Under the pieces are notes generated by a model. The model was not told where the DNA came from and ran no database searches. It saw only the letters and a list, made by a program, of their open reading frames with translations. Made by a program: the position numbers and the translations under genes. This document shows positions 52,254 through 61,895 of a stretch of 64,000 nt of DNA, one piece after another. The stretch is from Pseudomonas entomophila L48 (GTDB lineage: Bacteria; Pseudomonadota; Gammaproteobacteria; Pseudomonadales; Pseudomonadaceae). Position 1 is the first letter of the stretch, and each line of letters starts with the position of its first letter. The stretch lies in NCBI RefSeq assembly GCF_000026105.1, contig NC_008027.1, positions 3,926,501 through 3,990,500 on the forward strand, written 5' to 3'.

Positions 52254-52934
52254 ATGAAATTACTGATCGTCGAAGACCAGGCCAAGACCGGCCAATACCT
52301 GTGCCAGGGCCTGAGCGAGGCCGGTTTCGCCACGGAGCTGGCCACCGACGGCGACACCGGCCAGCACCTGGCGCTGACCGGTGACCACGACCTGTTGATC
52401 CTCGACGTGATGCTGCCGGGGCGCAACGGCTGGCAGATTCTCCAGAGCGTGCGCCAGGCCGGGCTGGACACGCCCGTGCTGTTCCTCACCGCCCGCGACG
52501 CGGTCGAGGACCGCGTGCACGGCCTCGAGCTGGGCGCCGACGACTATCTGGTCAAGCCTTTCGCCTTCTCCGAACTGCTGGCACGGGTGCGCAGCCTGCT
52601 GCGCCGGGGCGCCAACGCCAGCCAGGACACCCACCTAGCGCTTGCCGACCTGCGCCTGGACCTGATCCGCCGCCGTGCCGAGCGCAGCGGCCAGCGCATC
52701 GACCTGACCGCCAAGGAGTTCGCCCTGCTCGAACTGCTGCTGCGCCGCCAGGGCGAAGTGTTGCCCAAATCGCTGATTGCCTCGCAGGTGTGGGACATGA
52801 ATTTCGACAGTGATACCAATGTGATCGAAGTGGCCATCCGCCGCCTGCGCCTGAAGATCGACGACAGCCATCCCACCAAGCTGATCCACACCGTGCGCGG
52901 CATGGGCTACGTGCTCGAGGAGCGGCAGGACTGA
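52254..52934 (+). CDS. copR: heavy-metal (copper) response regulator
   Basis: A 226-aa OmpR-type regulator: receiver ([14 protein letters not shown], phospho-Asp in [14 protein letters not shown], Lys in [14 protein letters not shown]) and winged helix ([39 protein letters not shown]). The sequence is that of the CusR/CopR heavy-metal group. Its stop overlaps the copS start. Confidence 0.9.
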   Translation: MKLLIVEDQAKTGQYLCQGLSEAGFATELATDGDTGQHLALTGDHDLLILDVMLPGRNGWQILQSVRQAGLDTPVLFLTARDAVEDRVHGLELGADDYLVKPFAFSELLARVRSLLRRGANASQDTHLALADLRLDLIRRRAERSGQRIDLTAKEFALLELLLRRQGEVLPKSLIASQVWDMNFDSDTNVIEVAIRRLRLKIDDSHPTKLIHTVRGMGYVLEERQD

Positions 52935-54283
52935 TGCGCCGCCTGTCCCTCGGTGGCCGCCTGGCCCTGCTGTTCGCCGCCTGTACCGCGACCGTTTCGC
53001 TAAGCGCCGGGCTACTGTTCAATCGCGCCAGCGAACGCCATTTCGTCGAGCTCGACCAACAATTGCTCAGCGGCCGCCTGTCATTGATGCGCAGCCTGCT
53101 CGACGGCGTGGTCACCCCGGAACAACTGGACGCACGCCTGCCTGAGCTGAGCAACGAACTGAGCCATCAGTCCGACCTGGCCCTGCGCATACGCGGCGTC
53201 GATGGCACGAGCTGGTTCGACAGCCGCGAAGGCCTGCCGGACGACCTGCGCCAGGCCGGCCTGGCCACCCTGCATGCCAGCGGCGTCGACTACCGCAGCC
53301 TGAGCGTCCCGCTCAGCGAGAGCCAACCTGCGTCACCGCAGCTCACCCTGTTCCTCGACATCACCCACCACCAGCATTTCCTTCAAGGCATGCAGCGCCT
53401 GATCTGGCTCACCGTCGGCTTGTCGGCCTTGGCCACCGCGCTGCTGGGCGCCTGGGCCGCACGCCGGGGCCTGAAGCCGTTGCGACGGATGGGCAAGGTC
53501 GCCGCCAGCGTCAACGCCCGCTCGCTGACCACCCGCCTGCCCGTGGCACAGATGCCCGAAGAACTGGCGGAGCTGGCGAGTACAGTCAATGCCATGCTGC
53601 AGCGCCTGGACGACGCCTTCCAGCGCCTGTCGGCGTTTTCCGCCGATATTGCCCACGAGCTGCGCACACCGCTGTCCAACCTGCTCACCCACACCCAGGT
53701 CACCCTCACCCGGCCGCGCAGCCTAGAGGAGTACCGCGAGGCCCTGCATGGCAACCTGGAAGAACTACAGTGGATGGCCCAGCTGGTCAACGACATGCTC
53801 TACCTGGCCAAGGCCGACCACGGTTTGCTGATGCCCAATCGCCAACCGCTGGAGCTGGCCGTGGAGATCGATGCGCTGCTGGAGTATTACGCGCCCTTGG
53901 CCGAGGAGGCCGAGGTGCGGCTGTCGCGCAAGGGCGAAGCACGAACCGAGGGGGACCGGCACATGCTGCGCCGGGCGCTTTCCAACCTGCTGGACAATGC
54001 ATTGCGCTTTACCCCGGTCGGTGGCGAGATCCACGTGACTCTGGAGCCAGGGTTGCGCGTCAGTGTCGCCAATACCGGGCCGGCCATTGCCCCGCACCTC
54101 ATGGAGCGGCTGTTCGACCGATTCTATCGGGCAGATCCGGCTCGCCAGAAAGGCAGCAGCGAACATGCGGGACTGGGGCTGGCGATCACCCGCTCGATCG
54201 TGCAGGCGCACGGAGGCAGCATCAAGGTGGAGTGTGGGAACGGCTGGACGCGGTTCGTGATCGAATTGCCTGAGCGGCAGTGA
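52934..54283 (+). CDS. copS: heavy-metal sensor histidine kinase
   Basis: A 449-aa CusS/CopS-type kinase: helix 1 (LALLFAACTATVSLSAGLLF), periplasmic domain about residues 35-155, helix 2 (LIWLTVGLSALATALLGAWA), HAMP, H-box FSADIAHELRTPLSNLLTHT, N-box LSNLLDNALRF and G-boxes VANTGPAI and GLGLAITRSIVQAHGG. Overlap with copR shows an operon. The divergent cupredoxin gene is the likely target. Confidence 0.9.
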   Translation: MRRLSLGGRLALLFAACTATVSLSAGLLFNRASERHFVELDQQLLSGRLSLMRSLLDGVVTPEQLDARLPELSNELSHQSDLALRIRGVDGTSWFDSREGLPDDLRQAGLATLHASGVDYRSLSVPLSESQPASPQLTLFLDITHHQHFLQGMQRLIWLTVGLSALATALLGAWAARRGLKPLRRMGKVAASVNARSLTTRLPVAQMPEELAELASTVNAMLQRLDDAFQRLSAFSADIAHELRTPLSNLLTHTQVTLTRPRSLEEYREALHGNLEELQWMAQLVNDMLYLAKADHGLLMPNRQPLELAVEIDALLEYYAPLAEEAEVRLSRKGEARTEGDRHMLRRALSNLLDNALRFTPVGGEIHVTLEPGLRVSVANTGPAIAPHLMERLFDRFYRADPARQKGSSEHAGLGLAITRSIVQAHGGSIKVECGNGWTRFVIELPERQ

Positions 54284-54289
54284 AGAAGG

Positions 54290-54352
54290 GGCCGCCTTGC
54301 GGCCCATCGCCGGCAAGGCCGGCTCCTACAGGGACGGCTTTGCCGGCGAATG
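54290..54352. repeat. REP element cluster
   Basis: GCCGGCAAGGCCGGCTCC and a shorter GGCTTTGCCGGCG block lie between convergent copS and lolE. Confidence 0.75.
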
Positions 54353-54357
54353 TTGCG

Positions 54358-55614
54358 TTACTCGTAACGCAGGGCCGTCGCCGGTTCTATCTGCGAGGCC
54401 CGGTAGGCCGGGTAGATGGTTGCCAGGAAGCTCATCACCAACCCTGCCACGCAGATGATGGCAACGTCCCCCCACTGCAGCTCGGACGGCAGGCTGCTGA
54501 TGAAGTAGATGTCGGACGTGAAGATATGCTGGCCACTGACCCGCTCGATCCAGCCGACGATGGCGCTCACGTTGAACGCCGCAATCACGCCCAGCACACC
54601 ACCGATCAGCGTGCCGACAATACCGATCAGGCTGCCCTGGACCATGAACGTGCCCATGATCTGCGCTGGCGTGGCACCGATGGTACGCAGGATGGCGATG
54701 TCCGCGCCCTTGTCGTTCACCACCATCACCAGGGTGGCGATGATGTTGAACGCCGCCACCGCGATGATCATCATCAGCAGCAGGCCGATCATGGTCTTTT
54801 CCATCTTCATGGCGCTGAACAGGCTGCCCTGGGTGTGCGACCAATCATCGGCGCGGTAGCCCTCGCCCAGGCCGGCGGCGATGGCCTTCGACACCTGCGG
54901 CGCGGCATACAGGTCTTGCAGCTTCAGGCGCACGCCCTGCACCTGGCCCGGCGCCCAGCGCTGCATCTCGCCGGCATCGGCGACATGAATGTAGGCCTGG
55001 GAGCCATCCAGTTCGGCGCCGACCTTGAAGATGCCGACCACAGTCAAACGCTGCATGCGTGGGGTGATGCCGCCTGGTTCCTTGCTGATCTCGGGGACGA
55101 TCAGGGTCAGCTTGTCGCCGGTGTTCAGCCGGAAGCGCCGGGCCGTCAGCTCACCGATGACCACGCCGTACTCGCCAGGCACCAGGTCCTGCAGGCTACC
55201 CTGGACGATATGCTGGGTGACGATCGAAACCTTGCCCTCTTCAGCCGGGTCGATACCGGCCACCTGAATCGGCTGCATGGCACCTTTGTACGACAGCATG
55301 CCTTCCAGTTCGGTGAGCGGCGCTGCGGCCAGCACCGCCGGGCTACCCTCGGCGGCGCTGGCCACCTTGCGCCAGTCGTCCAGCGGCTGCTCGCCGAGGA
55401 TGCTGGCATGGGGCACCAGGCCCAGCACGCGCGAGCTCATCTCACGCTGGAAGCCGTTCATCACCGACAGCACCACGATCATCGCCAGCACGCCAAGCGA
55501 CAGGCCGATCATCGAGGTCATCGAGATGAACGAGATGAAGTGGTTGCGGCGCTTGGCACGGGTGTAGCGAGCACCGATGAACAAGGGCAAGGGTCTGAAC
55601 ATGTACGGCAACAC
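54358..55614 (-). CDS. lolE: lipoprotein-releasing transporter permease LolE
   Basis: A 418-aa permease of the LolCDE complex that releases lipoproteins from the inner membrane to LolA. Four membrane segments in the FtsX-like layout are visible; the N-terminal [24 protein letters not shown] and C-terminal IYPAYRASQIEPATALRYE are typical. Third in the lolCDE operon, 51 bases after lolD. Its similarity to the gene at 56357 is high at both ends. LolC and LolE are assigned by order. Confidence 0.88.
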   Translation of the reverse strand: MLPYMFRPLPLFIGARYTRAKRRNHFISFISMTSMIGLSLGVLAMIVVLSVMNGFQREMSSRVLGLVPHASILGEQPLDDWRKVASAAEGSPAVLAAAPLTELEGMLSYKGAMQPIQVAGIDPAEEGKVSIVTQHIVQGSLQDLVPGEYGVVIGELTARRFRLNTGDKLTLIVPEISKEPGGITPRMQRLTVVGIFKVGAELDGSQAYIHVADAGEMQRWAPGQVQGVRLKLQDLYAAPQVSKAIAAGLGEGYRADDWSHTQGSLFSAMKMEKTMIGLLLMMIIAVAAFNIIATLVMVVNDKGADIAILRTIGATPAQIMGTFMVQGSLIGIVGTLIGGVLGVIAAFNVSAIVGWIERVSGQHIFTSDIYFISSLPSELQWGDVAIICVAGLVMSFLATIYPAYRASQIEPATALRYE

Positions 55615-55665
55615 CTAAGAAGAAAGTGAACCGGGGCGCGCTTCACGGCGCCCCGCGCAAGCGAC

Positions 55666-56349
55666 TCAGATCGCCACCAGGTGCCCGTCTTCCAGGCGCA
55701 GCACACGGTCCATCTGGCGCGCCAGGTTGAGGTCGTGGGTCACTACCAGGAACGCGGTCTGCGAGTGGCTGGACAGCTCCTGCATCAGTTCCTGGATGCC
55801 TTGGGCGGTGTGGTGGTCGAGGTTGCCGGTGGGCTCGTCGAGCATCACCAGGCCCGGGCGGTTGACCAGGGCGCGGGCGATGGCCACACGCTGACGTTCA
55901 CCACCGGACAGCTCGGCCGGCTTGTGATTCAGGCGGTGCCCCAGGCCGACCCGCTTGAGCAGCGCCTCGGCGCGCTCGCGGGCCTCTGGAATAGGCGTCT
56001 TGCCGATCAGCAGGGGCATGCAGGCGTTCTCCAGGGCGGTGAACTCCGGCAACAGGTGGTGGAACTGGTAGACGAAGCCCAGCGCGCGGTTGCGCAGCAG
56101 CCCACGCGCCCGCTCGCCCAGCGCCGACAACTCTTCGCCGGCCAGCCAGACGCTGCCTTGGGTCGGCGTATCCAGGCCACCCAGCAGGTTGAGCAAGGTA
56201 CTCTTGCCCGAGCCGGAGCTGCCGACGATGGCCACCCGCTCACCCGGCTGCAGCTCCAGGTTCAAGCCGGACAGCACCTGCACCGACTCCGGGCCCTCTT
56301 CGTAACTCTTGCCCAGGTTGCGGCAACTCAACACGGCTTTATCACTCAT
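55666..56349 (-). CDS. lolD: lipoprotein-releasing ABC ATPase LolD
   Basis: A 227-aa ATPase: Walker [10 protein letters not shown], signature [15 protein letters not shown], Walker [14 protein letters not shown] use the ATG at 56349 ([19 protein letters not shown]), giving the family length. An ATG 15 bases upstream at 56364 overlaps the lolC stop and cannot be excluded. It lies between lolC and lolE. Confidence 0.93.
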   Translation of the reverse strand: MSDKAVLSCRNLGKSYEEGPESVQVLSGLNLELQPGERVAIVGSSGSGKSTLLNLLGGLDTPTQGSVWLAGEELSALGERARGLLRNRALGFVYQFHHLLPEFTALENACMPLLIGKTPIPEARERAEALLKRVGLGHRLNHKPAELSGGERQRVAIARALVNRPGLVMLDEPTGNLDHHTAQGIQELMQELSSHSQTAFLVVTHDLNLARQMDRVLRLEDGHLVAI

Positions 56350-56356
56350 GCGCGAC

Positions 56357-57607
56357 TCACTCATAACGTAGCGCCTCTGCAGGCTGGGTGCGCGAGGCGC
56401 GCCAGGCCGGGTACAGGGTGGCGAAGAAACTCAGGACCAGCGCCGCGCCGCAGACCATCCACACGTCCTGGGCCTGGAGCTGCGAGGGCAGGTAATCGAT
56501 GAAATACACGTCGGCGTTGAGGAACTTGTGCCCGATCAGCGTCTCGATGCCGGCGATCACCGCGCTCACGTTGAGCGCGCCGAGAATGCCCAGTACCGCG
56601 CCGATCAGGGTGCCGACCACGCCGATCACCGTGCCCTGGACCATGAAGATGGCCATGATCTGCGCGGGCGTCGCGCCCAGGGTGCGGAGGATGGCGATGT
56701 CGCCGCGCTTGTCGTTGACCACCATCACCAGGGTGGAAATGATGTTGAACGCCGCCACCGCCACGATCAGCAGCAACAGCAGCCCGATCATGGATTTCTC
56801 CATGCGAATCGCCTGGTACAGGTTGCCGTGGGTACGGGTCCAGTCACGCGGGTAGAACTGCTGCTCGCCCAGCTGCTGGGCGATATCCCAGGCCGCGCGC
56901 GGCGCCTGGAACAGGTCGTCGAACTTCAGGCGCAGGCCCTGGACCTGATCGGCTTTCCAGCGGTGCAGTCGCGACAGGTCGGAGAGGTTGGTCAACCCGA
57001 GATAGCCGTCGATCTCGCCAGCGCCAACGTGGAAGGTGCCGACCACGGTGAAGCGCTTCATGCGCGGGAACATGCCGGCCGGGGTGACACTCACCTCGGG
57101 GGCGACGAAGGTCAGCTTGTCGCCGATGCCCACGCCCAGCTTCTGCGCGGCCTTGTCGCCGATCATGATGCCCCACTCGCCCGGCGCCAGCTTGTCGAGG
57201 CTGCCGTCGAGCACGAACTTGTCGATGATCGACACCTCGCGTTCGCGGGCCGGGTCGACGCCGTTGAGCAGCACCTTCTGCACCTTGCCCTCGTGCGTCA
57301 GCAAACCCTGCATCTGGGTGAACGGCGCGACCGCCAGCACCTGCGGATTCTGCTTTACTTTAGAGGCAAGAGCCTGCCAGTCATCGATGGGCTGGCCGGT
57401 TTCCAGGGTGGCATGAGGGATCATCCCCAGCACGCGGGTACGCATCTCGTGGTCGAAACCGTTCATCACCGAGAGCACCACGATCATCACCACCACGCCC
57501 AGGGCGAGGCCGATCATCGAGGTGAGCGAAATGAACGAGACGAAGTGATTGCGACGCTTGGCACGGGTGTAGCGCGTACCAATGAATACGAAAAGAGGTC
57601 TGAACAT
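56357..57607 (-). CDS. lolC: lipoprotein-releasing transporter permease LolC
   Basis: A 416-aa permease, first in lolCDE. The same FtsX-like layout: one N-terminal helix ([20 protein letters not shown]), a large periplasmic domain and three C-terminal helices ending in [15 protein letters not shown]. The stop lies at the lolD start region. Confidence 0.9.
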   Translation of the reverse strand: MFRPLFVFIGTRYTRAKRRNHFVSFISLTSMIGLALGVVVMIVVLSVMNGFDHEMRTRVLGMIPHATLETGQPIDDWQALASKVKQNPQVLAVAPFTQMQGLLTHEGKVQKVLLNGVDPAREREVSIIDKFVLDGSLDKLAPGEWGIMIGDKAAQKLGVGIGDKLTFVAPEVSVTPAGMFPRMKRFTVVGTFHVGAGEIDGYLGLTNLSDLSRLHRWKADQVQGLRLKFDDLFQAPRAAWDIAQQLGEQQFYPRDWTRTHGNLYQAIRMEKSMIGLLLLLIVAVAAFNIISTLVMVVNDKRGDIAILRTLGATPAQIMAIFMVQGTVIGVVGTLIGAVLGILGALNVSAVIAGIETLIGHKFLNADVYFIDYLPSQLQAQDVWMVCGAALVLSFFATLYPAWRASRTQPAEALRYE

Positions 57608-57700
57608 GTCGGGGCTTGTTCGGATGAAAGGGAACGTCCTTGTGGCGAGGCGCCTACGGCGGCTTTACACTCGGACAACCGCCGTAACCTTGGGTTCGCC

Positions 57701-58285
57701 ATGACGACATTAGACGAAGAAGATCGCCGCGAATACTACCGCATCGAAGATCGGATCGCACTTCAAATCAGCCCCCTGAGCGCGGCCGAAGCCCTTGAAA
57801 CAGAACTGTTGCAAGATGATTCGCCGCTGTTCAACCTGCTCAGCGAACTGCACCTGTCCGACTTCGAGTCGCAGCACCTGCTGCGCCAGCTGAGCGAGAA
57901 GGACCGTACCCTGGCCGCGTTCCTGCGCGCCCAGAACAAACGCCTCGACCTGCTCAGCGCGGTGGTCGCGCAAACATTGATTGGCGAGATCGGCCAGCCA
58001 CAACCGGTGATCATCTCCGAGGGCGGCATCGAGTTCGCCCAGCCACAGAAAATCGCCCCGGGCACCCGGGTAAAAGTGAAGATGGTACTGATGCCCCGCG
58101 CCCACGGCTTGCTGCTGCGCGGCCGGGTCACCCACTGCGACCTGCGCCCCGACGGTGACTACGAGGTCGGCACGGAATTCATCGACATGACCGACGCCCA
58201 GCGCCAACTGCTGGCCCGCTACATCCTGCAGCGCCAGCAACAGCAGCGGCGCCAGGCACTGGAACAGAACGACCCCGCCTCCTGA
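57701..58285 (+). CDS. PilZ-domain protein with N-terminal extension
   Basis: A 194-aa protein. DEEDRREYYRIEDRIALQIS has the RxxxR-like Arg pair of PilZ at the N-terminus, followed by a helical region (about 30-95) and a beta-rich C-terminal part (IISEGGIEFAQPQKIAPGTRV, ISEGG like DxSxxG). This resembles YcgR-like or 'tetrameric' PilZ proteins. c-di-GMP binding is possible but unproven. It is divergent from lolC. Confidence 0.7.
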   Translation: MTTLDEEDRREYYRIEDRIALQISPLSAAEALETELLQDDSPLFNLLSELHLSDFESQHLLRQLSEKDRTLAAFLRAQNKRLDLLSAVVAQTLIGEIGQPQPVIISEGGIEFAQPQKIAPGTRVKVKMVLMPRAHGLLLRGRVTHCDLRPDGDYEVGTEFIDMTDAQRQLLARYILQRQQQQRRQALEQNDPAS

Positions 58286-58315
58286 GCCCCAACTCTCTGA
58301 TTTGAAGGAACGAAC

Positions 58316-59038
58316 GTGACCCTTATCTACGGCCACCGCGGCGCCAAGGGCGAAGCGCCCGAGAACACCCTGAACAGTTTCCGCCAGTGCCTGTCGCACG
58401 GCGTGAACCGTTGCGAACTCGACCTGCACCTGTCGGCTGACAACGAGCTGATGGTGATCCACGACCCGACCCTCAAGCGCACCACCGGCCGGCGCGGCAA
58501 GGTGGCCGAGCGCACGGCAGATGAACTGGTCAGCTACGACGCACGCAAGGGCGGCCCGGGGCATGTGCAGCCCTGCCCCATCCCACGCCTTGAGGAACTG
58601 TTCGAGAAATGCGCCTTCGAGCACTGGCAGCTGGAGGTCAAGAGCGCCTCGCGCACCCGCGCCGCCAGCACCGTGCTGGCAATCCGCGAACTGGCCCAGC
58701 AATACGGCCTGCTGGACAAGGTCACCATCACCTCCAGCTCACGGGAAGTGCTGGGCGCCGCCCTGGAGCTGGTGCCGGATGTCGCCCGCGGCCTGGTGGC
58801 CGAGTACGCCTGGCTCGACCCACTGAAAGTGGCACAGAACTATGAGTGCCAGATGCTGGCGCTGAACTGGACGCTGTGCACCCCCGAGCGCCTGATCAAG
58901 GCGCAGCGCCAGGGGTTGCACGTGTCGGTGTGGACGGTCAACGAGCCGGCACTGATGCGCCGGCTCGCCGACTTTGGCGTGGACAGCCTGATTACAGACT
59001 TTCCCGGTTTGGCCAAGACCACCCTCGGGCAGGGCTGA
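58316..59038 (+). CDS. glycerophosphodiester phosphodiesterase
   Basis: A 240-aa GDPD: YGHRGAKGEAPENTLNSFRQ (catalytic His-Arg-Gly and Glu), ELDLHLSADNELMVIHDPTLKRTTG (metal Glu-Asp and His), LEVKS and VWTVNEP with SLITDFPG. Hydrolyses glycerophosphodiesters to glycerol-3-phosphate and alcohol. No signal peptide, so cytoplasmic (UgpQ type). GTG start with AAGGA 6-7 bases upstream. It follows the PilZ gene by 30 bases. Confidence 0.93.
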   Translation: MTLIYGHRGAKGEAPENTLNSFRQCLSHGVNRCELDLHLSADNELMVIHDPTLKRTTGRRGKVAERTADELVSYDARKGGPGHVQPCPIPRLEELFEKCAFEHWQLEVKSASRTRAASTVLAIRELAQQYGLLDKVTITSSSREVLGAALELVPDVARGLVAEYAWLDPLKVAQNYECQMLALNWTLCTPERLIKAQRQGLHVSVWTVNEPALMRRLADFGVDSLITDFPGLAKTTLGQG

Positions 59039-59080
59039 AATCGGTCTCCCCGACCGGCTCAGGCCACCGGTCGGAGCCGC

Positions 59081-60475
59081 TCAAAAAAGCCGGTTCAGGC
59101 CGTCGTAGGCAGCTACCCGATAGGCTTCGGCCATGGTCGGGTAGTTGAACGTGGTGTTGACGAAGTACTTCAGGTTGTTCTGCTCACCCGGCTGGTTCAT
59201 GATCGCCTGGCCGATGTGGACGATCTCCGAGGCCTGGTAGCCGAAGCAGTGAACACCCAGGATCTCCAGGGTTTCGCGGTGGAACAGGATCTTCAGCATG
59301 CCCTGCGGCTCGCCGGCGATCTGCGCCCGCGCCATGCTCTTGAAGAAGGCCTTGCCCACCTCGTATGGCACCTTGGCCTGGGTGAGCTCCTGCTCGTTCT
59401 TGCCGATCGAGCTGATTTCCGGAATGGTGTAGATGCCGGTGGGCACGTCATCGACGAAGCGCCAGCTGCCATTGTCGACGATGCTGCCGGCCGCCGAGCG
59501 ACCCTGGTCGTGGGCAGCACTGGCCAGGCTCGGCCAGCCGATCACGTCACCGGCACCGTAGATGTTCGGCACGCTGGTGCGGTAGGCCTGGTCAACTTCG
59601 ATCTGGCCACGGCTGTTGACCTTGATGCCAATGTTCTCCAGGCCCAGCCGGTCGGTGTTGCCGGTACGGCCGTTACACCACAGCAGGGCGTCGGCCTTGA
59701 TCTTCTTGCCCGACTTCAGGTGCAGGACCACACCATTGTCCAGCCCCTCGACCCGCTCGTACTCCTCATTGTGGCGCACGGTGATGTTGTTGTTGCTGAA
59801 GTGGTAGCTCAGCGCCTGGGAGATCTCCGAATCCAGGAAGCTCAGCAACTGGCCGCGGTTGTCGACCAGCTCCACCAGCACGCCCAGGCCACTGAAGATC
59901 GAGGCGTATTCGCAACCGATCACCCCAGCACCGTAGACGATCAGCTTACGCGGCGTGTGGCTGAGGCTGAGGATGGTGTCGCTGTCGTAGACGCGTGGGT
60001 GGTGGAAGTCGATATCGGCCGGGCGGTACGGGCGCGAGCCAGTGGCGATGATGATGTGCTTGGCCACCAGTTTTTCGACCACGCCATTGGGGCAGACCAC
60101 TTCGACGGTCTGCTCGTCGGCAAAGCTGCCGGTGCCGAAGAACACGTCGACCCGGTTGCGCGCGTAGTAGCCGGTGCGCGAGGCGACCTGCTTGCTGATG
60201 ACCTTCTCGGCGCTCTTGAGCACGTCGGGGAAGGAGAACCAGCGCGGCTCACCGATGGCACGGAACATCGGGTTGGTGTTGAACTGCATGATCTGCCGCA
60301 CCGAGTGACGCAGTGCCTTGGACGGAATGGTGCCCAGGTGGGTGCAGTTGCCGCCGACCTGGCGACGGCTGTCGACCATCGCCACCTTGCGCCCTGCTTT
60401 GGCGGCGTTCATTGCCGCGCCTTCTCCGGCCGGGCCGGAACCCAGCACCACTACGTCGTAGTTGTAGACAGCCAT
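59081..60475 (-). CDS. sthA: Si-specific NAD(P)+ transhydrogenase (soluble)
   Basis: A 464-aa flavoprotein transferring hydride between NADPH and NAD. FAD fold [23 protein letters not shown] fold [20 protein letters not shown] and the C-terminal [18 protein letters not shown] are visible. The disulfide region, CxxxxC in lipoamide dehydrogenases, reads [14 protein letters not shown], with one Cys replaced by Thr, as in SthA. I use the ATG at 60475 with AAGGAG 5 bases upstream; the frame is longer upstream but without a site. Confidence 0.95.
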   Translation of the reverse strand: MAVYNYDVVVLGSGPAGEGAAMNAAKAGRKVAMVDSRRQVGGNCTHLGTIPSKALRHSVRQIMQFNTNPMFRAIGEPRWFSFPDVLKSAEKVISKQVASRTGYYARNRVDVFFGTGSFADEQTVEVVCPNGVVEKLVAKHIIIATGSRPYRPADIDFHHPRVYDSDTILSLSHTPRKLIVYGAGVIGCEYASIFSGLGVLVELVDNRGQLLSFLDSEISQALSYHFSNNNITVRHNEEYERVEGLDNGVVLHLKSGKKIKADALLWCNGRTGNTDRLGLENIGIKVNSRGQIEVDQAYRTSVPNIYGAGDVIGWPSLASAAHDQGRSAAGSIVDNGSWRFVDDVPTGIYTIPEISSIGKNEQELTQAKVPYEVGKAFFKSMARAQIAGEPQGMLKILFHRETLEILGVHCFGYQASEIVHIGQAIMNQPGEQNNLKYFVNTTFNYPTMAEAYRVAAYDGLNRLF

Positions 60476-60678
60476 GCGTACTCCTTCAGAACTGGCCCGC
60501 CGGCCGGATGGCCGCGGGGCGCGATCATGTCGCCGGGGCGCCATGAGAAAATTCGGGTGCAGTCTAATCAAGCGTGAACGCCGCGCACATTAACCCTTGG
60601 TCGCGTCGTAGGCCACTTTTGCCTGCACTACATGTGGTTCCACCGTGTCCCTGGCGGCGATCATCCATGCCTTGCCTT

Positions 60679-61680
60679 TCACTCGCCTTTCACTGCCCTG
60701 TCGAACGCGGGCGTGGAACGGGAGACGAAGCCACCTTCGGCTCGCGACACCAGCACCGCTGCCAGATCGTGGGCGACGGCGAAGTCCCAGCCGCGCTCTG
60801 GCCCGAGGATCAGCAGCAACGTCGAGTAACCGTCTGCCTGGAGCGCTGAAACGTCGAGCACCGTCACTGCCGCCAGGTCATGCTCGACCGGGTGCCCGAG
60901 ACGGGCATCGAAGGTGTGCGAATAGCGCCGGCCATTGTCCTCGAAATAATGGCGATAGTCACCCGAGGTCGACACCGCCAGCCCGTGCACGGGAATGACC
61001 TGGCGGGCAATCTGGCGATCCTCGCGCGGCAGTTCCAGCGCCACGCGCCAGGGGCTGCCGTCGGGCTTACGGCCCACCGCCTTGAGCTCGCCGGTGGCTT
61101 CGGCCAGGAAGCTGTCGATGCCCATGGCCTGCAGGCGTTCGGTGATCAGGTCGACGGCATGGCCGGCGGCGATGCTGTTGAAGTCCAGCTCGACCGGGGC
61201 GTCCTTGCACAGTGTGCCCGCCTCCATGCGCAAATGCTGATAGCCCACCCGCTGGCGGGCACGGGCCAGCGCCTGGGGGTCCGGCACCTGCATCTCCCGT
61301 GACTGCGGACCGAAGCCCCAGAGATCGAGCAATGGTTCGACAGTGAGGTCGTAGGCACCTTGGCTTTGTTCGGACAAATGCTGGCCGAAGGTGACCAGTT
61401 CGCGCAGATCGCTGTCGATGGGCAGGCATTGGTTGGCCGGCAGTTGGTTGAAGTGGCTGACGGTAGAGTCGCCGCGATAGGTGGAGTAATGCGCGTCGAT
61501 GGACTGGAGGGTGTCCTCGACCGCGGCTTGCACCTGCTCGGGCGCGGGGCCACCAGGCTGGCGGACGTACTGGATGCTGTAGCTGCTGCCCATGGTCGGG
61601 CCGCCGAAGTGCTCAAGGGTGGGGGCTGGCTCGCAGGCTGCAAGCAACGACAGGCAAAACAGAAGAACGGTGCGCAACAT
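60679..61680 (-). CDS. apbE: FAD:protein FMN transferase (lipoprotein)
   Basis: A 333-aa ApbE that attaches FMN covalently to Thr in periplasmic proteins such as Nqr/Rnf subunits. It has a lipoprotein signal (LLFCLSLLAACEPAP), then GGPTMGSSYSIQYV, DSFLAEATGELKAVGRKPDG, AVSTSGDYRHYFE and HPVEHDLAAVTVLD. The ATG at 61680 starts the signal peptide. It is probably separate from sthA (204-base gap). Confidence 0.92.
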   Translation of the reverse strand: MLRTVLLFCLSLLAACEPAPTLEHFGGPTMGSSYSIQYVRQPGGPAPEQVQAAVEDTLQSIDAHYSTYRGDSTVSHFNQLPANQCLPIDSDLRELVTFGQHLSEQSQGAYDLTVEPLLDLWGFGPQSREMQVPDPQALARARQRVGYQHLRMEAGTLCKDAPVELDFNSIAAGHAVDLITERLQAMGIDSFLAEATGELKAVGRKPDGSPWRVALELPREDRQIARQVIPVHGLAVSTSGDYRHYFEDNGRRYSHTFDARLGHPVEHDLAAVTVLDVSALQADGYSTLLLILGPERGWDFAVAHDLAAVLVSRAEGGFVSRSTPAFDRAVKGE

Positions 61681-61702
61681 GGCTTTCTCGGTTAACCGGG
61701 CT

Positions 61703-61822
61703 CTGTAGGAGCGGCCTTGTGCCGCGAAAGGGCCGCAAAGCGGCCCCGGCGATCTTTGCATGAACGCCGGGACCCAGGGGCTGCTACGCAGCCCTTTCGC
61801 GGCACAAGGCCGCTCCTACAAA
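61703..61822. repeat. large inverted repeat, REP-like
   Basis: TGTAGGAGCGGCCTTGTGCC and its inverted copy are separated by about 70 bases containing GGGCCGCAAAGCGGCCC and GGGCTGCTACGCAGCCC-type small hairpins. It lies between apbE and the gap terminator and is related to the block at 32279. Confidence 0.8.
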
Positions 61823-61850
61823 GACCGCGCGGAGCCAACAAGCAAAAAAA

Positions 61851-61872
61851 ACGGGAACCCAAAGGTTCCCGT
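61851..61872 (-). terminator. terminator of gap
   Basis: ACGGGAACC / GGTTCCCGT with a short loop, followed by eight T on the minus strand, 24 bases after the gap stop. Confidence 0.92.
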
Positions 61873-61895
61873 TTCTTCAACACATTACAAGCGGA